DNA of 64,000 nucleotides, taken from the NCBI GenBank assembly GCA_038238185.1, contig JBBRXY010000002.1:1-64000 (forward strand), read 5' to 3'. The notes under the pieces are model-generated. The model was not told the DNA's origin, searched no databases, and saw nothing but the letters and a program-made list of their open reading frames with translations. Shown piece after piece: positions 51,892 through 61,084 of the stretch (positions are counted from its first letter, which is position 1; every line of letters starts with the position of its first letter). Both the position numbers and the translations under genes were made by a program. This DNA is from DATAQC01 sp038238185 (GTDB taxonomy: Bacteria; Actinomycetota; Acidimicrobiia; Acidimicrobiales; AC-14).

Positions 51892-52036
51892 CGAGCGGCA
51901 GGCGCGGACGTCCCCGCAATGCCTTCAGTTTTCAATCGGCCGCCGATGGGACCCGTGGTGATGAGCTGCGACGGACGTTTACCATCGCCGAGGTGAGTAT
52001 TTCCGCATCCTCACGGCGTAGACAACGGAGGCGCCA

Positions 52037-52909
52037 GTGACAACTCAAGTGGTGGCCGTCGATTGGGGGCCCGCCCAGAACGCCCTGCGCGACATGGTGG
52101 GCCGCGTCACGACCATGCTGCGAGGCATCCCGGTCCGCGACGACAAGGCCCTGGGCGAGTGGAAGCTGGCCGACGTGGCCATGCACCTTTCCCAGGCATG
52201 GGTGATCGTTCCCTGTATGGCCCGCCGCGACCTGTCGCGCGTGTACGAGGTCCTTCCCGGCATGACCGCCACGACGAGCGGGTCGCCGATCGGCGACATA
52301 TGGGAACTGGGCGACATGACCAAGCTGGGGGTGGTCTCCGATCCGGAGCGCGACCTCGGCGTCCTCGCCGACCGCATCGACGCACGGGCGGCCGAGTTCT
52401 TCGCCGAATCGGCCGGTGCGTCGCCCGACGAGCAGTTGCCCTGGCTGGTGGAGGGATCCACTGTCCCCCGCCGCACGCTCACCTGTCACCTGCTCAACGA
52501 GACCATCGTGCACGGCTACGACATCGCCCTGGCCGCCGGCGTGCCATGGACGATCGACCGGGCCTACGCGGCAATGGTCCTGGCCGGTTTCATCATCCCG
52601 GTCCTCCAAGCCCTCGACCCCCGCGCCATGGTCGACCAGGAGCACGCGGCCGGGCTACATGCCACGTTCGACGTCCGTCTCCGGGGCGGAACCCGTTTCG
52701 ACTTCGTCTTCGACGACGGGGCGCTGCACATCCAGGCTCCGGCTGGTCGACGGGCCGACTGCCACCTGTCCGTCGACCCCGTGGCCATGCTGATGGTGGG
52801 CTGGGACCGCAAGAGCCAGTGGCCGGCCATCGCCAAGGGCCAGTTCGTCGCCTGGGGCCGCAAACCCTGGCTCGGCCCCCGCTTTGCCTCCCTGCTCCGC
52901 AGCGCATAG
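52037..52909 (+). CDS. MDMPI/DinB-like protein with SCP2-type C-terminal domain
   Basis: Protein of 290 residues. The N-terminal half is a four-helix bundle of the maleylpyruvate isomerase/DinB type (ALGEWKLADVAMHLSQAW, then LLNETIVHGYDIALAAG, with His positions that could bind metal). The C-terminal half, from about 190, is a sterol-carrier-like SCP2 fold (GLHATFDVRL, ADCHLSVDPVAMLMV, then GRKPWLGPRFASLL). Actinobacterial relatives include mycothiol-dependent enzymes, so a thiol-dependent detoxification role is possible. The GTG at 52037 follows GGAGG. Confidence 0.75.
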   Translation: MTTQVVAVDWGPAQNALRDMVGRVTTMLRGIPVRDDKALGEWKLADVAMHLSQAWVIVPCMARRDLSRVYEVLPGMTATTSGSPIGDIWELGDMTKLGVVSDPERDLGVLADRIDARAAEFFAESAGASPDEQLPWLVEGSTVPRRTLTCHLLNETIVHGYDIALAAGVPWTIDRAYAAMVLAGFIIPVLQALDPRAMVDQEHAAGLHATFDVRLRGGTRFDFVFDDGALHIQAPAGRRADCHLSVDPVAMLMVGWDRKSQWPAIAKGQFVAWGRKPWLGPRFASLLRSA

Positions 52910-52922
52910 CGCCGCCGACCCC

Positions 52923-53381
52923 TCAATGCGCCAGCCAGGCGTCGGGGTCGGTGGTGAGGCGGGTGACGTCGGAGGGGAACTCACCGGTGACGATGTCGGC
53001 GAGGGTGACGTGCTCCAGGACCGCCCGTAGTCCGGCCCGGACGGCCACCCACACGTCCTGGAGGTGTTCGGCCGGCCCCTCGTAGATCGCCGCTTCGGGG
53101 CGGAGGCCACGCACCTCGGCCAGCGGCCCCTCCAACGCCCGTATGACCTCGGCCGCGGTGATCAACTCGGCGGGGCGGCCCAGTCGGTAGCCGCCGCCAG
53201 CGCCCCGCTGGCTGGTGACCAATCCGATGCGCTTGAGGTCGACGAGAATGTTCTCGAGGAACTTCAGGGGAAGGTGCTGGCTGCCGGCCAGGACGTCGGC
53301 CGTGATGGGTTGGCCCTCGGGCTCCCCGGCGAGGGTGAGCAGGGCACGCAGGGCGTAGTCCGCCTTCGCCGAGATGTGCAC
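52923..53381 (-). CDS. Rrf2-family transcriptional regulator without cysteines
   Basis: Regulator of 152 residues with the Rrf2 winged helix: HISAKADYALRALLTLA, then LPLKFLENILVDLKRIGLV and RGAGGGYRLGRPAELIT. IscR and NsrR hold an Fe-S cluster with three Cys; this protein has no cysteine at all, so it must sense something else (a CymR-like protein-protein or ligand mode is known). The start is the GTG at 53381. Just upstream on the same strand is the relic of an ABC ATPase, perhaps once its target or partner. Confidence 0.85.
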   Translation of the reverse strand: MHISAKADYALRALLTLAGEPEGQPITADVLAGSQHLPLKFLENILVDLKRIGLVTSQRGAGGGYRLGRPAELITAAEVIRALEGPLAEVRGLRPEAAIYEGPAEHLQDVWVAVRAGLRAVLEHVTLADIVTGEFPSDVTRLTTDPDAWLAH

Positions 53382-53469
53382 GGGCCCATTCTGGCGGCTG
53401 GACCGAGGTGGGTGGTGTTGTCAGGCCGACGGTACCATCGGCCGGAGGTTGATCACCGAGCCGGGAGCG

Positions 53470-53580
53470 AGCGTGAGTCGGGGTTCTCCAGCCGGCGATC
53501 ATCCGCAACAGCGTGGACTTGCCGCCCGCGCTCGGACCGAGCAGAGCGGTCAGCGATCCTGGGACCCGATGGGCTCCGGC
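53470..53580 (-). pseudogene. ABC transporter ATPase fragment (Walker A only)
   Basis: The minus strand reads GSLTALLGPSAGGKSTLLRM followed by IAG, an unmistakable ABC ATPase Walker A segment (usual form GPSGCGKSTLLRMIAGL). Homology stops within about twenty residues on both sides; no Q-loop, signature or Walker B remains. It is a short relic between the Rrf2 gene and the phosphoesterase. Confidence 0.75.
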
Positions 53581-53601
53581 CGGGGGGCCTAGGGTCGGCC
53601 T

Positions 53602-54558
53602 GTGGGCACCCGGTCGTCACTCGCCCTCACGGCGATCCTCCTCGTCGCCGCTGCCTGCGGTGGTGCGTCCGACCGTCCTGCGGCGCCGGCACCGGTCACT
53701 CCTGCGGTGCAGCCGGCCCTGGCCGACCAGGCCGCCGGCCAAGCGGAGTGCGGCACCCGCCCGGCGCCGCCATCGACCTACCAACACGTGGTGTGGATCT
53801 TCATGGAGAACCACAAGTACGACCAGGTGATCGGCAACGCCGGCGCGCCCTTCGAGACGGCCCTGGCCCACCGGTGCGGCACCGCCACCGCCTACGCGAG
53901 CGTGGGGAGCCCGTCCATGCCGAACTACATCGGAGCCACCTCGGGCGACACCCACGGCATCCACGACGACGACCCGCCCGCCGTCCACCCCCTCACGGCC
54001 GACAACCTGTTCCGCCAGGTCCGGGCATCGGGCCGCCAGGCCCTCAGCTACCAGGAGGCCATGCCCGCCAACTGCGCCCTCGACCCCAAGGGCAACTACG
54101 CCTCCAAGCACAACCCGGCGGCTTACTACGCCGGCCCGGAGGATCGGGCCGCGTGCAAGACCGACAACGTGGCCCTCGGAACGCCGACGAGCGGAGCCCT
54201 GGCCGACGCCCTCGACCACGACATCCTTCCCGCGTTCTCGTTCATCACCCCGGACCTCTGCAACGACACCCATAACTGCGGGGTGACGACCGGCGACAAG
54301 TGGCTGCAGTCATGGATCCCCAAGCTGGTGGCCAGCAGCGCCTACCGGTCGGGAACCACGGCGATCTTCGTGGCCTGGGACGAGTACACGCCCATGCCGT
54401 CGATCGTGATCAGCCCCAGCACCCCGACCGGCTCGGTGTCGGACAGCCCCGTCGACCACTTCTCCCTGTTACGAACCACCGAGGAGCTGTTGGCGATCCC
54501 CGACTTCCTCGGTCGGGCGGCACAGGCCCCGAGCATGCGTCAGGCGTTCCGGCTGTGA
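53602..54558 (+). CDS. Secreted phosphoesterase (acid phosphatase-like lipoprotein)
   Basis: Exported protein of 318 residues with a lipobox (LLVAAACG). The mature part belongs to the phosphoesterase/phospholipase C-like alkaline-phosphatase-fold group: HVVWIFMENHKYDQVIGN at the start, YASVGSPSMPNYIGATSG with the conserved substrate loop, SFITPDLCNDTHNC, and VAWDEYTP and DHFSLLRTTEELL towards the end, which supply the metal-binding Glu/Asn/Asp/His. It probably cleaves phosphate esters outside the cell. The start is the GTG at 53602. Confidence 0.82.
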   Translation: MGTRSSLALTAILLVAAACGGASDRPAAPAPVTPAVQPALADQAAGQAECGTRPAPPSTYQHVVWIFMENHKYDQVIGNAGAPFETALAHRCGTATAYASVGSPSMPNYIGATSGDTHGIHDDDPPAVHPLTADNLFRQVRASGRQALSYQEAMPANCALDPKGNYASKHNPAAYYAGPEDRAACKTDNVALGTPTSGALADALDHDILPAFSFITPDLCNDTHNCGVTTGDKWLQSWIPKLVASSAYRSGTTAIFVAWDEYTPMPSIVISPSTPTGSVSDSPVDHFSLLRTTEELLAIPDFLGRAAQAPSMRQAFRL

Positions 54559-54580
54559 TGTCGAGGCGAGAGGCGGGCGC

Positions 54581-54870
54581 TCAGCGGCCCAGCCTGACCC
54601 CCATGGCGTCGAGCGGCATGACCGGCGCCTGAGCGTCGATCGCCGGATCGTCGAGGCTCATGCGCCATGGCGGAGGACCGGCATTGGTGTCGAGAGGAGC
54701 GTGCAGGACCCCGCGCACCAGGGCACAGCCGGCGTCGGGGTCGAAGCCGGTGGACAACAGCTCCAACCACCACGGCGAGTGACGGGCGCCGGCGTGCCGG
54801 CGGGCACCTGAGCCACACACTCGGAGCCACGCAGAGGGAACCGCCAGGCCACGATGGCGCCGAACGGCCA
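54581..54870 (-). pseudogene. Possible relic of an unknown gene next to the Tn3 element
   Basis: The last frame on the minus strand reads like protein (HSPWWLELLSTGFDPDAG, then CALVRGVLHAPLD, ending MPLDAMGVRLGR), but I recognise no family and no start. The reading frame is cut off towards the right, where the inverted repeat of a Tn3-type element begins (54888), so it may be the end of a gene interrupted by insertion. Confidence 0.3.
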
Positions 54871-54887
54871 TGCCGGCCGTCCGATCT

Positions 54888-54929
54888 GGCCTCGCGCTCG
54901 GGTCCGTGTCACCAGCCGCAAAGTAGGGA
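54888..54929 (+). repeat. Terminal inverted repeat, left
   Basis: Reads GGCCTCGCGCTCGGGTCCGT onward to AAAGTAGGGA; it is the reverse complement of 58068-58109 apart from three bases. Confidence 0.8.
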
Positions 54930-55084
54930 TGCCGCCTCAGGGCTGATCTCGTCGAAGCTCCTGGCCGCGGTCGTGTGGGCATCCACCGTTGTTCTCGTGC
55001 CTGGGAGTACGTTCGCCTTGGCCGGGCCTGAGTCGTAGCCGACTGCTGGGGTTCCCGGCACTTCCCCAACGCCACGATGTCAAC

Positions 55085-58034
55085 GTGCGACGACAGAGGG
55101 GGCCGAAGGTGCGGCGTGATTGGGAACCGGAGGAGCTGATCGACTGCTGGACCCTGGTCGATGAGGACTGGGCCCTGGTGGCCAACAAGAGCGGACCGAC
55201 CCGGCTCGGGTTCGCGGTGCTGCTGAAGTTCTTCGAGCTGGAAGGGCGGTTTCCTCGGCACGGCGGCGAGGTGCCCAAGCCAGCCCTGGGCTATCTCGCC
55301 AGCCAACTCAAGGTGCCGGCGGTTGCGTTCGCCGACTACGGGTGGACGGGCCGCACAATCGAGTACCACCGGGCCCAGATCTGCAACGCCCTGGGTTTTC
55401 GAGAGGCCACCGTGGGTGACGAGGATGAGCTCACCCGGTGGCTGGCCGCCGAGGTCTGCCCGCTGGAGCTGTCCGATGAGCGCCGGCGGGAGGCGCTGGT
55501 GGCCCGGTGCCGGGCCAAGCGGATCGAGCCGCCCGCCCCTAGCCGGATCGAGCGGGTTCTCGGCCGCGCCCAGGAGGCCTTCGATCGCCACTTCACTGCC
55601 CGTACCGTGAACCGCCTGCCGGGGAAGAAGCGATCGCCCGTCTGGAGGAGCTGGTGGCTGCCGACGGCGACGGCCCGGGCCTGCTGGGCGAGCTGAAGGC
55701 GGACCCCGGCCGGCTCGGGCTCGAAACCCTGCTTCGAGAGCTGGACAAGCTCCAGCAGGTGCGCGCCGTCGGCCTGCCCGCTGAGCTGTTCGCCGGCGTG
55801 TCCGACAAGGTGGTCGCGGCCTGGCGAGCCCGGGCCGCCCGCTGCTACCCATCGGACCTGCGGGACTCCCCCACGCCGGTGCGCCTCAGTCTGTTGGCGG
55901 CGCTGTGCTGGACCCGCAGCGCGGAGATCACCGACGGCCTCGTGGAGCTGCTCGTGGCGTTGGTGCATCGCATCGGCACCCGGGCCGAGCGGCGGGTCGA
56001 GGGCGAGCTGTTCGGGGACCTGCGCCGGGTCCGGGGCAAAGACCGGATCCTGGTGGCGTTGGCGAAGGCGGCGATCGCCCGCCCCGACGACACCGTGCGC
56101 CAGGTGCTGTACCCCGTCGTCGGCGAGGCCACGTTGCGCGACCTGGTGCGCGAGGGGGAGGCGAACGAAGATGCCTTCCGCCAACGTGTTCGCGCCGTGT
56201 TGGCCTCGTCGTATTCGACCCACTACCGACCGCATGCTCCCCAAACTGCTCGCCACCTTGGTGTTCCGGTGCAACAACACCGCCTGGCGTCCGGTGATCG
56301 ACGGCCTCGAGCTGATCGGCCGGTGGTCGGCTCGACCGGAGGCGCAACGCCACTACAGCCCCGACGACAAGGTTCCCCTCGACGGCGTCGTGCCTGCGGC
56401 CTGGCGGGACGCCGTCGTCGACGAGTTGGGCCGGGTAGCCCAAATCCCCCACGAGCTGTGCGTGTTGCGGGCGTTGCGAGAGGCGATCCGCCGTCGGGAC
56501 GTGTGGGTGGTGGGTGCCCATCGCTGGGGCAACCCCGACGACGACCTACCCGCCGACTTCGAGGCCAACCGCGACGTCCACTACGCCGCCATACGCCAGC
56601 CCCTCGACCCCAAGGCGTTCGTCGCCGGGCTCCAGCGCCGGCTCGCCGAGTCGCTGAGCGGCCTCGACGCCGCTCTGGCCGGCGGGGCCACGGGTGGCGT
56701 GGCCATCACCACTCGCAGAGGCGAGCCGTGGATCAGCGTCCCCGCCCTCACGTCCTTGGCCGAGCCGGTCAACCTGGCCGCCCTCAAAGGTGAGGTCGAG
56801 CAACGCTGGGGCACCCTCGAGCTGTTGGACGTGCTCAAAGACGCCGACCATCTCAGGGCTTCACCAACGAGTTCGCCTCGGTGGCGTCGCGCGAGGTGCT
56901 CGACCGCGCCACGCTGCGCCGACGCCTGCTGATCGTGTTGTTCGCCCTCGGGACCAACATGGGCATCCGCCACGTCGTCGACGCCGCCGGCGGTGACGCC
57001 ACCGGCGACACCGAGGCGACCCTGCGCCGGGTGCGGCGGCTGTGGGTCAACCGGGAGAACCTGCGTCGGGCGACCACCAGGCTGGTCAACGCCACCCTGG
57101 CCGAGCGCGACCATGCCTGGTGGGGCGACGGGACGGCGTGTGCGTCGGATTCCAAGAAGTTCGGCTCGTGGTCATCGAACTTCATGACCGAGTACCACGT
57201 CCGCTACGGAGGGCACGGGGTGATGATCTACTGGCACGTCGAGCGCCGCAGCGTGTGCATCTACTCCCAGCTCAAGACCTGCTCGGCCTCGGAGGTAGCC
57301 GCCATGCTCGAAGGGGTGCTGCACCACTGCACCTCGGCGGAGGGTCGACCGCAACTACGTCGACACCCACGGCGCCTCGATCGTCGGCTTCGCCTTCTCC
57401 TATCTGCTCGGCTTCAGCCTGCTGCCCCGGCTGAAGAACATCGGCGCCGCCCGCCTGAGCCGCCCGGGCGCCGGCCACGACCGAGCGTGGGACCGCCTGG
57501 ACCCGGTCATGACCAACCGGGCCATCGACTGGGAGCTGATCGCCCGCCACCGCTCTGCGTCTGGGCACTGCCGAGGCCGACCAGATGCTGCGCCGCTTCA
57601 CCCGGGGCGGTCCCAAGCACCCGACCTACCAGGCGCTGGAGGAACTGGGAAAGGCGGTGCGCACCGCCTTCATCGCCGACTACCTGGCCTCGCAGGGCCT
57701 GCGCCGGGAGATCCACCAGGGCCTACAGGTGGTCGAGAACTGGAACAGTGCCAACGCCACCTTGTACTACGGCAAGGACGGCGACCTGGCCGGCCCCGAC
57801 CGTGAGCACCAAGAGGTGTCCATGCTCGCCCTAGACCTGCTCCAGGCTGCCCTGGTGCACGTCAACACGATCATGGTTTAGGGCGTCCTCGCTGACCGGG
57901 CATGGGGGGCTCGCCTCACCGACGAGGACCGCCGCGGTCTGAGCCCGCTGTTCTGGGCTCACGTCAACCCCTAGGGGAAGTTCACTCTGGACATGGATAG
58001 CCACCTCGACTTGGAGCTTGCGCCCGTTGCGTGA
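55085..58034 (+). pseudogene. Tn3-family transposase, multiply frameshifted
   Basis: A Tn3-type DDE transposase with an N-terminal DUF4158 domain, spread over all three frames. Segments in order: WEPEELIDCWTLVDEDWALV with SGPTRLGFAVLLKFFELEG (frame of 55085); ELVAADGDGPGLLGELKADP to about 56210; LLATLVFRCNNTAWRPVIDG to about 56855; GFTNEFASVASREVLDRATL with the catalytic-region ASDSKKFGSW and HVRYGGHGVMIYWHVE to about 57345; VDTHGASIVGFAFSYLLGFS to about 57560; and GTAEADQMLRRFTRGGPKHP with VENWNSANATLYYGKDGD. Stops follow at 57879 and 57972, after which homology continues to 58034. At least five frameshifts and two nonsense codons mean it is dead. Full length would have been close to the usual 970-1000 residues. 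Confidence 0.9.
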
Positions 58035-58067
58035 GGTTCTCTGCGGCGGTGACGCCTCGGACTGGGG

Positions 58068-58109
58068 TCTCTACTTTGCGGCTGGTGACACGAACCCGAG
58101 CGCGGGGCC
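58068..58109 (-). repeat. Terminal inverted repeat, right
   Basis: Mirror of 54888-54929 (39 of 42 bases). Begins 34 bp after the last codon of the transposase relic. Confidence 0.8.
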
Positions 58110-58406
58110 TTATCGCGTGGCGGGCCACCCGCCTGGCCGGGGCCCTGGGCGCCCTCGACTTCTCCGGGCCGATCACACGCCAGGGCGCAATCGGTTCGGG
58201 CGACGCACTGATCCGCACCATGCGCCTGGTCGCCGCCGCCCTGTCCGGGCCCAGTACTCCCGAACGTGTTCCCAGGGGCAAAGTAGATCCGACGCCCAGG
58301 TGTTTGCCGGCGCGAGGCCAAGATGGAGGTGGTCCATTTCGAGGCGGAACGAGCCGTAGGGGTTCACGTGGGTCCAGAACAGTGGGGTGAGGGCTGATGA
58401 CTGTCG
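58110..58406. other. Debris between transposon end and LAL relic
   Basis: No gene is recognisable. The interval includes the diverged inverted-repeat copy at 58248-58287. Confidence 0.4.
58248..58287 (+). repeat. Diverged Tn3-type inverted-repeat copy
   Basis: Aligns without gaps to the left terminal repeat (about 26 of 40 bases; shared ends GGCC and GCAAAGTAG). Its partner in inverted orientation could be 55000-55028 (about 20 of 29 bases). Possibly ends of a second, older, related transposon. Confidence 0.45.
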
Positions 58407-58797
58407 CTGAGCGCGGCCGACCGCGCCGATGAAGCCGGGTCCCCGGTCGAGGCCGCCCGGTGCAGGATCATCGCCGGGCGATCACTGGCCCAGGCCGGAG
58501 AGCGGGACCGCGCTGTCGCCCTGCTCGAACACGCCAGAGGAGCGGCTCACCGTCAGCGGAGCCTTCGGCTTCCGGAATCAGGCCACGAAGGAATCGCGCC
58601 GCCTGGGCAAGCGGGTCACCCGTCGGTCCGGGCGGGTGCGGCTCGCGGACGGCCTGCGGGCGCTCACCGAGCGCGAGCGCGAGCTCGCCGACCTGGTGGC
58701 CCAGGGCAAGACGAACCGGCAGGTCGCCGCCGCCTCCTACCTCAGCGAGAAGACCGTCGAGCGGCACCTCTCGCACGTCTACGCCGAGGATGGTTCT
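58407..58797 (+). pseudogene. LuxR/LAL regulator, C-terminal relic with frameshift
   Basis: Two frames together read as the end of an ATP-binding LuxR regulator. The first (from 58407) has a TPR-like stretch: DEAGSPVEAARCRIIAGRSL, then AQAGERDRAVALLEHA. Near 58535 homology moves to another frame: GFRNQATKESRRLGKRV, then LTERERELADLVAQGKTNRQ and YLSEKTVERHLSHVYAEDG, a LuxR helix-turn-helix. The N-terminal ATPase and the last helix are absent. It is a different family member from the intact LAL gene at 36.9-40.1 kb. Confidence 0.8.
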
Positions 58798-58885
58798 CCG
58801 TCACGACGACATGCCTGCGCCCGAAAGGGGGTGCAGGCATGTCGCAGTTCTCGGTTGTGTTGCGTGTCGACCAGCGGGTCGCTCG

Positions 58886-60820
58886 CTACGCCCCCACGGG
58901 CTTTCCGATCGGCACATCACCGGCGCCGCCCCAGAGGATGGCGGTGGTGCCGCCGCCGCCGCTGAGCTGGGTGTACCAGGTGCCCGCGGCCGGCCGGAAC
59001 ACGGCCACGTCGGTCTTGCCGTCGCCGTTGTAGTCGCCGGGCACGGCGACGTCGCCGTTGGCCCCCCAAGCGGTGGCGATGGAGGCGCCGCTGTTGGCCA
59101 GGTACCAGATGCCGGTCGAGGGACGGAACACGGCGAGATCGGTCAGTCCGTCACCGTTGTAGTCGCCGGGGACGGCGACATCGCCGCTGGCCCCCCACGA
59201 CGAGGCGGTGGTGGAGCCGCCGCTCATGGCGAGGTACCAGGTGCCCGTCGACGGCCGGAACACCCCGACATCGGTCTTGGCGTCGCCGTTGTAGTCGCCC
59301 GGGACGGCGATGTCACCGTTGCCTCCCCAGGCGGTGGTGGTGGTTCCCCCGCTGCTGTTGCGGATGTACCAGATGCCCGTCGAGGGACGGAACACGGCAA
59401 TGTCGGTCTTGGCGTCGCCGTCGTAGTCGCCGGGCACGGCGACGTCACCGCTGGCACCCCAGGCAGTGATGGTGGTTCCCCCGCCGCTGTTGGCGATGTA
59501 CCAGGTGCCCGTCGAGGGCCGGAACACGGCACGGTCGGTCTTGTCGTCGCCGTTGTAGTCGCCCGGTGCGGCGATGTCCCCGTTGGTGCCCCAGGGGGCA
59601 ACGGTGGTTCCCCCGCCGCTGTTCTTGATGTACCAGGTGCCCGTCGACGGCCTGAACACGGCGACGTCGGAGGTGCCGTCTCCGTCGAAGTCGCTCGGGG
59701 TGGGAACGGCCTTGATCGCCACGACCAGCCCTCGGTTCAGATCTGTGCCCACTACCTCGCAGGCAGTGACGCTCGGGCAGGCCACGTCGCTGAGCACATA
59801 GGTCCCGGTGACCACCTTGGAGGGTCCCGGGGTGCCGTTGGTGATCGGCGTGACCACGCCCAACCTGCCGCCAGTGGGGGCGGGGCCGCTGCCGACCGCC
59901 TCGCAGGTCGTGGCCCGGGGGCAGGCCACCGCGAGGAGCTGGTAGGAGGCAGCGACCACCGAGACCGCACCGGCAGCGCCGTTGGCGATGGGCACGACCA
60001 CACCCTGAAACGACGAGTTGTCGCCCACCGCCACACACGCGGTGGCGCTCGAGCAGCCGACGCCGTTGAGATGGTCGGTCCCGGGCACGAGTTGGACCGT
60101 GCCGGGGGTGCCGTTCGTGATCGGCATCACCACGCCCCCGGAAGTGTCTTCGTTTCGCCCGACGGCGACGCAGGTGGTGGCGCTGGGGCAGGCCACACCA
60201 TGGAGGTTTGCGTTGCTACCGACCAGCTGGGCGGCGCCCGCGATGCCGTTGGTGATGGGGACGATCAACCCCTGGAACCCAAATCTGTTGCCCACTGCCG
60301 CACAGGTGGTGGCGCTGGAGCAGGCCACGTCGTAAAGATTCCCGGTTCCCGAAACCACCTGGACCGGGCCCGGGAAGCCGTTGGTGAGTGCCACGACGAT
60401 GCCTTGATCGGAGGCGTTCTGGCCTACCGCCACGCAGAACGTGGCGCTTGCGCACGCCATTCCGTACAACACGCTGCTGGAATCGACGATCTGGGCCGCG
60501 CCGGGCGCGCCGCCGGTGATGGATGCCACCACGCCCCTTCTCACGAGAGCCGCAGACAGGCTGTGACCTGCGAGCTGGCAGGTCGTGGCATCGATACAGG
60601 CAATGGCCCCGATGCCGTTGGAGCCGACGACCTCCTGGACAACGCTGGTGGTCGTGGTGGCCGAAGCTGGTGAGGCGGCCGAGAGCCCCAGTGGGACCAG
60701 TAGTGCGCAGCTCAGGGCCAGCGCCACCAGCCGCAGAAGGCTCCGTGCCGGCCGATGGGGTTGCCACCTTCGCTCCCCCAGGCTGAGGGGGGACAAGGCT
60801 GTGGCTTGGGTGCGCTTCAT
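58886..60820 (-). CDS. Secreted repeat protein with FG-GAP/VCBS-like propeller
   Basis: Exported protein of 644 residues. The signal peptide ends near residue 50 (ASPASA). Residues about 60-370 hold seven or so imperfect repeats of about 45 residues, each with paired Cys around SATTC and an ITNGxPG turn. Residues about 385-640 hold six highly similar repeats of about 43 residues (FRPSTGTWYI, then GDVAVPGDYNGD-x-KTD), each with an Asp-rich calcium-binding loop, as in FG-GAP/VCBS beta-propellers. Such domains bind calcium and surface ligands. I start at the ATG at 60820, which follows AAGGAG; the upstream frame extension lacks a start signal. The high DNA similarity among the C-terminal repeats suggests recent duplication or gene conversion. 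Confidence 0.85.
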   Translation of the reverse strand: MKRTQATALSPLSLGERRWQPHRPARSLLRLVALALSCALLVPLGLSAASPASATTTTSVVQEVVGSNGIGAIACIDATTCQLAGHSLSAALVRRGVVASITGGAPGAAQIVDSSSVLYGMACASATFCVAVGQNASDQGIVVALTNGFPGPVQVVSGTGNLYDVACSSATTCAAVGNRFGFQGLIVPITNGIAGAAQLVGSNANLHGVACPSATTCVAVGRNEDTSGGVVMPITNGTPGTVQLVPGTDHLNGVGCSSATACVAVGDNSSFQGVVVPIANGAAGAVSVVAASYQLLAVACPRATTCEAVGSGPAPTGGRLGVVTPITNGTPGPSKVVTGTYVLSDVACPSVTACEVVGTDLNRGLVVAIKAVPTPSDFDGDGTSDVAVFRPSTGTWYIKNSGGGTTVAPWGTNGDIAAPGDYNGDDKTDRAVFRPSTGTWYIANSGGGTTITAWGASGDVAVPGDYDGDAKTDIAVFRPSTGIWYIRNSSGGTTTTAWGGNGDIAVPGDYNGDAKTDVGVFRPSTGTWYLAMSGGSTTASSWGASGDVAVPGDYNGDGLTDLAVFRPSTGIWYLANSGASIATAWGANGDVAVPGDYNGDGKTDVAVFRPAAGTWYTQLSGGGGTTAILWGGAGDVPIGKPVGA

Positions 60821-61033
60821 GACCGCTCCTTGATCAAATCGGCGAGGCCGACCCGCCGGCGAGTGGGGAGCGATTGGCGATTCGTTGTCAGCGTCGATTG
60901 TGGGCATTGCTGGTCACCTTTCCTCAGATCCGACAGATCCTGTGCTCGAAGCCGGCGTGGCTCTCACGGATGGGAAGCCACCGCTTGGAGGTATTTGCGT
61001 CGGTGGTCATCCTGACCGCCTGTCTTGGCGTGC

Positions 61034-61053
61034 ACTTAAGGGATTCTTTAAGT
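61034..61053 (+). promoter_or_regulatory. ACTTAA...TTAAGT inverted repeat upstream of 61085
   Basis: ACTTAA (61034-61039) and TTAAGT (61048-61053) form 6-bp arms around 8 bases in an AT-rich patch 32 bp before the next start codon. It could be an operator; evidence is only symmetry and position. Confidence 0.3.
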
Positions 61054-61084
61054 CACCGCCAAGCAGGGCGGGGATCATGGGCTG

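Larger units (their letters stand above)
54888..58109. mobile_element. Decayed Tn3-family transposon
   Basis: A 42-bp inverted repeat (54888-54929 and 58068-58109, 39 of 42 bases matching) flanks a Tn3-type transposase relic. The 3.2 kb holds no resolvase, resolution site or cargo that I can see. No obvious 5-bp target duplication is visible. Weaker inverted copies lie just inside the left end (55000-55028) and outside the right end (58248-58287), hinting at more than one related insertion. Confidence 0.7.
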
